Shown here: positions 61,455 to 64,000 of the stretch, one piece after another
How positions within the stretch are numbered: the first letter of the stretch is position 1
Layout: each line of letters opens with the position of its first letter
Assembly: GCF_003610805.1 (NCBI RefSeq)
Contig: NZ_RAPF01000002.1
Coordinates: 248,001-312,000 of the forward strand
Origin: Altericroceibacterium spongiae
GTDB lineage: Bacteria; Pseudomonadota; Alphaproteobacteria; Sphingomonadales; Sphingomonadaceae
DNA length: 64,000 bases
Direction of reading: 5' to 3'
Notes under the pieces: model-generated
Told to the model about the DNA's origin: nothing
The model's database searches: none
Seen by the model: only the letters and a program-made list of their open reading frames with translations
Made by a program: the position numbers and the translations under genes

Positions 61455-61766
61455 TCAGGTGCGCTTTGCCTTGAGTTCAGCAGAGGCCAGTGCCTGACGC
61501 TTTTCGAGCTGTTCGAAAGCGAGCTGCGTGCTGGCTTTGCTGCAGTCCTCAAATGCGGCCGCGTTGAAGAGCGGGCTGCCTACCTTGTTGCGGCAGGCTT
61601 TATCGGTTGCTTCAGCGATGCGGCCCTTAACGACAGCAATATCGGCCGGATTTGTCAGATCGAGATCGGCAACGTCAACGCGAACTGTCACTTCTGCTGC
61701 GGCTGCCGGTGTGGCAATGGCAGCGAAGCAGGCAGCGGCGAAAACAGGGAGGGTGAATTTACGCAT
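61455..61766 (-). CDS. UrcA-family exported protein
   Basis: 103 residues with a signal peptide (FTLPVFAAACFAAIATPAAAA). The mature part has the UrcA family layout: VRVDVADLDLTNPADIAVVKGRI, then two cysteines (DKACRNK, FEDCSKAS) likely forming a disulphide, and a basic C-terminus. The family is typical of sphingomonads; its function is unknown. AAGGA lies six bases before the ATG at 61766; the longer frame from 61781 is not needed. Confidence 0.88.
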   Translation of the reverse strand: MRKFTLPVFAAACFAAIATPAAAAEVTVRVDVADLDLTNPADIAVVKGRIAEATDKACRNKVGSPLFNAAAFEDCSKASTQLAFEQLEKRQALASAELKAKRT

Positions 61767-61889
61767 AAGATGTCCTTCCAATAGGTTTCAGCCGCCTTTC
61801 TCTGGTCATCCCGAATTGTTTTCGTTGTTCTTTGAAATGTATCCTGCATGGACAGGCTGCTGCGCACAAATGCGAAATATGCCAAAGTC

Positions 61890-61906
61890 GTTGCAAAACG
61901 TGCAAC
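61890..61906 (+). promoter_or_regulatory. Inverted-repeat box 1 (TTGCA-N5-TGCAA)
   Basis: TTGCAAAACGTGCAA at 61891-61905, extended to GTTGCA/TGCAAC arms. It lies 13 bases before a -35 hexamer pointing right. The same box, with one mismatch, occurs in opposite orientation at 62300-62314. Confidence 0.6.
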
Positions 61907-61918
61907 TCTACCTCTATT

Positions 61919-61947
61919 TTGAAAAATAGTGTTTTAAAACATATTCT
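61919..61947 (+). promoter_or_regulatory. Promoter of the rightward tiny transcription unit
   Basis: TTGAAA (61919-61924), exactly 17 bases, then TATTCT (61942-61947). Two small palindromes overlap it, CTATTTTGAAAAATAG and GTTTTAAAAC. Predicted start near 61954. Confidence 0.55.
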
Positions 61948-61994
61948 TATGGGTTTTCGATCATCTCGAAACATGCTCAAAATAAGGAGCATTT

Positions 61995-62051
61995 ATGTCG
62001 CTGCAGCGGAAAATTGGATGCAAGATGAGTCCGTTTGCAAACCGCTCATAA
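61995..62051 (+). CDS. Tiny 18-residue reading frame, rightward
   Basis: ATG (61995) to TAA (62049-62051), product MSLQRKIGCKMSPFANRS. It has a textbook AAGGAG five bases before the ATG, a matching promoter upstream and a terminator starting at the stop codon. The whole transcript would be only about 125 nt. It could be a tiny basic protein or a small RNA with a short frame. I know no homologue. Confidence 0.45.
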   Translation: MSLQRKIGCKMSPFANRS

Positions 62052-62080
62052 AAAAGGCCGCCCTGTAAGGCGGCCTTTCA
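62049..62080. terminator. Shared bidirectional terminator of the two tiny units
   Basis: AAAGGCCGCC (62053-62062) / GGCGGCCTTT (62069-62078) with a 6-base loop. The minus strand continues into TTTTTT and the plus strand into TTTCAT. It serves both convergent units. Confidence 0.88.
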
Positions 62081-62097
62081 TATACTTGCAGATCTGC

Positions 62098-62181
62098 TCA
62101 GATCGGCCAGTTCATCATCAGGGGGCGCTGTGAGGCTCCGGCGATGAACATGTCGATGAAGCGCTTTGCGAAGATGAGCAT
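62098..62181 (-). CDS. Tiny 27-residue reading frame, leftward
   Basis: ATG at 62181 to TGA at 62100-62098. The product begins [20 protein letters not shown] and ends MNWPI: an amphipathic or hydrophobic first half, then a proline-containing tail. GGAGGA lies four bases before the ATG, one of the best ribosome-binding sites in the window, and a strong terminator follows. It converges on the 18-residue frame. No family recognised; a small membrane-active peptide is possible. Confidence 0.5.
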   Translation of the reverse strand: MLIFAKRFIDMFIAGASQRPLMMNWPI

Positions 62182-62298
62182 GGTGTCCTCCATAAATATG
62201 TTGGGCACCTTCCCGGTCATCCGTGGGTCTTTTCTGTTTCTTGAGGCTGCATATGCTGTGCAGTCCGGCAATATTCAAATGACAAAAAGGTCAAACTT

Positions 62299-62314
62299 GT
62301 TGCACCTTTTGCAA
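62299..62314 (-). promoter_or_regulatory. Inverted-repeat box 2, mirror copy of box 1
   Basis: On the minus strand TTGCAAAAGGTGCAA (62314-62300), 14 of 15 bases identical to box 1. It lies 76 bp before the guaA start and 119 bp before the leftward tiny frame, so it could serve either. On the plus strand it overlaps a possible guaA -35 region with TATGCT at 62321-62326. Confidence 0.55.
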
Positions 62315-62389
62315 GTTCTCTATGCTTTGTCGGGATCAGGTGTCCAAGCCGTCTGGACAGGCTCGAACAGGAACCTTAACGGGGCTGGC

Positions 62390-63964
62390 ATGGACGCAGC
62401 ACATCTTCCCGATTCCATCCTTATTGTCGATTTCGGCAGCCAGGTGACCCAGCTTATCGCGCGTCGTGTGCGTGAAGCAGGTGTTTATTCCGAAATCGCA
62501 CCCTTTACGCAGGCGGAAGACGCCTTCAACCGGATGCAGCCGAAAGGCATTATCCTGTCCGGCTCGCCTGCTTCGGTATGTGACGAGGGGAGCCCGCGCG
62601 CACCGCAAATCCTGTTTGATAGCGGCGTGCCGATCCTTGGCATTTGCTATGGACAGCAGGTGATGACCCATCAACTGGGGGGGGAAGTGCGGCCCGGTCA
62701 TGAAACAGGCGACGGTGGCGAATTCGGCCGTGCTTTCCTGACAGTCAGCGATGAATGTGTGTTGTTTGACGGTCTGTGGAAGGTCGGCGAACGTCATCAG
62801 GTCTGGATGAGCCATGGTGACAAAGTCACCGAATTTGCACCGGGCTTCCGGATCGTTGCCACATCCGATGGTGCGCCTTTCGCGCTGATCGCCGATGATG
62901 AACGACGCTATTACGGCACGCAATTCCACCCTGAAGTGTTCCACACGCCTGATGGCGGGCGGTTGCTGGCCAATTTCGTGCGCCATGTCTGCGGTCTCGC
63001 CGGAGACTGGAGCATGGCAGAGTTTCGCAAGACGAAGATTCAGGAAATCCGCGAACAGGTGGGTGACGGTAAGGTCATTTGCGGCCTTTCCGGCGGGGTC
63101 GACAGCGCGGTGGCGGCGGTGCTGATTCACGAAGCTATAGGCGAACAGCTCACCTGCGTCTTCGTCGATCATGGTTTGATGCGGATGAACGAAGCCGAAC
63201 AGGTCGTGACTCTGTTCCGCGACCATTACAATATTCCGCTGGTGCATGTGGATGCCGAAGAAGAATTTCTCGGCGGGCTTGCCGGCGTCACGGATCCGGA
63301 AAAGAAACGTAAATTCATCGGCAAAGCCTTTATCGATCTGTTCGAAGCGGAAGCAAAGGCTATTGGCGGAGCTGACTTTCTCGCTCAGGGTACACTCTAT
63401 CCCGACGTTATCGAGAGCGTGAGCTTTACCGGCGGTCCTTCGGTGACGATCAAGAGCCACCATAATGTGGGTGGTTTGCCCGAGCGAATGAATATGAAGC
63501 TGGTTGAACCCTTGCGCGAACTTTTCAAGGATGAAGTGCGCGATCTGGGGCGTGAACTGGGGCTGCCCGAAATATTTGTCGGCCGTCATCCCTTTCCCGG
63601 GCCGGGTCTGGCGATTCGCATTCCAGGTGAAGTCACCAAGGAGCGTTGCGATATTTTACGCAAAGCCGATGCGATCTATCTAGAAGAGATTCGTAACGCC
63701 GGCCTGTACGACGCGATATGGCAGGCTTTTGCGGTGTTGCTCCCGGTCAAGACAGTGGGCGTAATGGGCGATGGCCGCACCTATGACAGCGTATGCGGCT
63801 TGCGCGCAGTGACATCGACCGACGGGATGACGGCAGACGTCTACCCATTCGATTCAGCCTTTCTTAGCCGGGTGGCCACCCGAATTATCAATGAAGTGCA
63901 GGGCATTAACCGTGTTGTCTATGACTACACCTCCAAGCCGCCCGGCACGATTGAGTGGGAGTAA
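62390..63964 (+). CDS. guaA: GMP synthase (glutamine-hydrolysing)
   Basis: 524 residues, the standard length. The N-terminal class I glutaminase has nucleophile Cys in LGICYGQQ and the His/Glu pair in FHPEVFHT. The PP-loop ATP pyrophosphatase has [10 protein letters not shown]. The dimerisation domain ends with the conserved PPGTIEWE. It converts XMP to GMP. The ATG at 62390 gives the family N-terminus ([21 protein letters not shown] close to it). The frame stays open 82 codons further upstream, but that stretch overlaps the tiny gene and its promoter. Confidence 0.97.
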   Translation: MDAAHLPDSILIVDFGSQVTQLIARRVREAGVYSEIAPFTQAEDAFNRMQPKGIILSGSPASVCDEGSPRAPQILFDSGVPILGICYGQQVMTHQLGGEVRPGHETGDGGEFGRAFLTVSDECVLFDGLWKVGERHQVWMSHGDKVTEFAPGFRIVATSDGAPFALIADDERRYYGTQFHPEVFHTPDGGRLLANFVRHVCGLAGDWSMAEFRKTKIQEIREQVGDGKVICGLSGGVDSAVAAVLIHEAIGEQLTCVFVDHGLMRMNEAEQVVTLFRDHYNIPLVHVDAEEEFLGGLAGVTDPEKKRKFIGKAFIDLFEAEAKAIGGADFLAQGTLYPDVIESVSFTGGPSVTIKSHHNVGGLPERMNMKLVEPLRELFKDEVRDLGRELGLPEIFVGRHPFPGPGLAIRIPGEVTKERCDILRKADAIYLEEIRNAGLYDAIWQAFAVLLPVKTVGVMGDGRTYDSVCGLRAVTSTDGMTADVYPFDSAFLSRVATRIINEVQGINRVVYDYTSKPPGTIEWE

Positions 63965-63977
63965 AAGGGAGCAACTA

Positions 63978-64000
63978 TTGATCGAACTGTTGAGACTGAT
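63978..64000 (+). CDS. Possible start of the next gene (cut by the window edge)
   Basis: TTG at 63978 reads MIELLRL to the edge, with AAGGGAGC six bases upstream and only 13 bases after the guaA stop. There are too few residues to identify. The frame and start are tentative. Confidence 0.3.

Noticed and set aside
62300-62326. Sigma-54 promoter at box 2
   Set aside because: The GG and GC dinucleotides required at -24 and -12 are not both present with the right spacing.
62144-62389. 82-codon upstream extension of guaA
   Set aside because: It covers the tiny leftward gene and box 2, and the GuaA family starts at the 62390 ATG.

Overview
The window looks like chromosomal DNA of an alphaproteobacterium of the order Sphingomonadales (Erythrobacteraceae/Sphingomonadaceae type). 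The evidence is a CirA-like TonB-dependent receptor, an UrcA-family protein, exosortase-A-associated glycan genes, a RibA with the long N-terminal extension common in this group, a PabB-PabC fusion, an intracellular PHB depolymerase and an HWE-family sensor kinase. Coding density is high. I see no tRNA or rRNA gene, CRISPR array, phage or insertion sequence, so this is core and lightly accessory chromosome rather than an island.

Layout. 1-2.9 kb: the start of a TonB-dependent receptor (running off the left edge) divergent from a MarR regulator across a 12-bp-arm palindrome, then alanine dehydrogenase and a thioesterase. 2.9-14.1 kb: oligopeptidase B, Xaa-Pro aminopeptidase, an EF-hand protein with a two-component system, an M1 aminopeptidase and a HerA-like ATPase. 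14.2-21.5 kb: pabBC, aminotransferase, pseudouridine synthase and arfB overlapping end to end, then rpmG, lolA, a probable unannotated sRNA, xthA and ribA. 21.5-28 kb: TraR/DksA-type zinc finger, beta-helix protein, RecQ, several small lipoproteins and phenylalanine hydroxylase. 28-38.4 kb: M13 peptidase, ABC exporter, PHB depolymerase, an exosortase-A-type O-ligase and glycosyltransferase with a small membrane protein, and a large acidic membrane-anchored protein of unknown function. 38.4-49.6 kb: gltBD behind a structured leader, glnD, lgt and midA. 49.6-54.2 kb: a sensor kinase in an apparent operon with a betaine-type ABC transporter, then a lipoprotein. 54.3-64 kb: 5'-nucleotidase, a second MarR regulator, a siderophore-esterase-like hydrolase, gyrB, a ZIP-like protein, urcA, a convergent pair of tiny transcription units, and guaA.

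Functional links. gltBD and glnD sit together (glutamate synthesis and PII-dependent nitrogen control). lgt makes lipoproteins possible, and the window encodes at least five predicted lipoproteins plus LolA, their periplasmic carrier. Four peptidase families (S9, M24B, M1, M13) occur within about 28 kb.

The least explained region is 61.77-62.39 kb. Two very short reading frames, each with a good ribosome-binding site, converge on one shared bidirectional terminator. They are flanked by two copies of the same 15-bp box (one mismatch) in mirror orientation. I regard this as the best candidate for an undescribed element. A second candidate is the four-hairpin RNA between lolA and xthA. All functions are assigned by reading motifs; no database search was possible.
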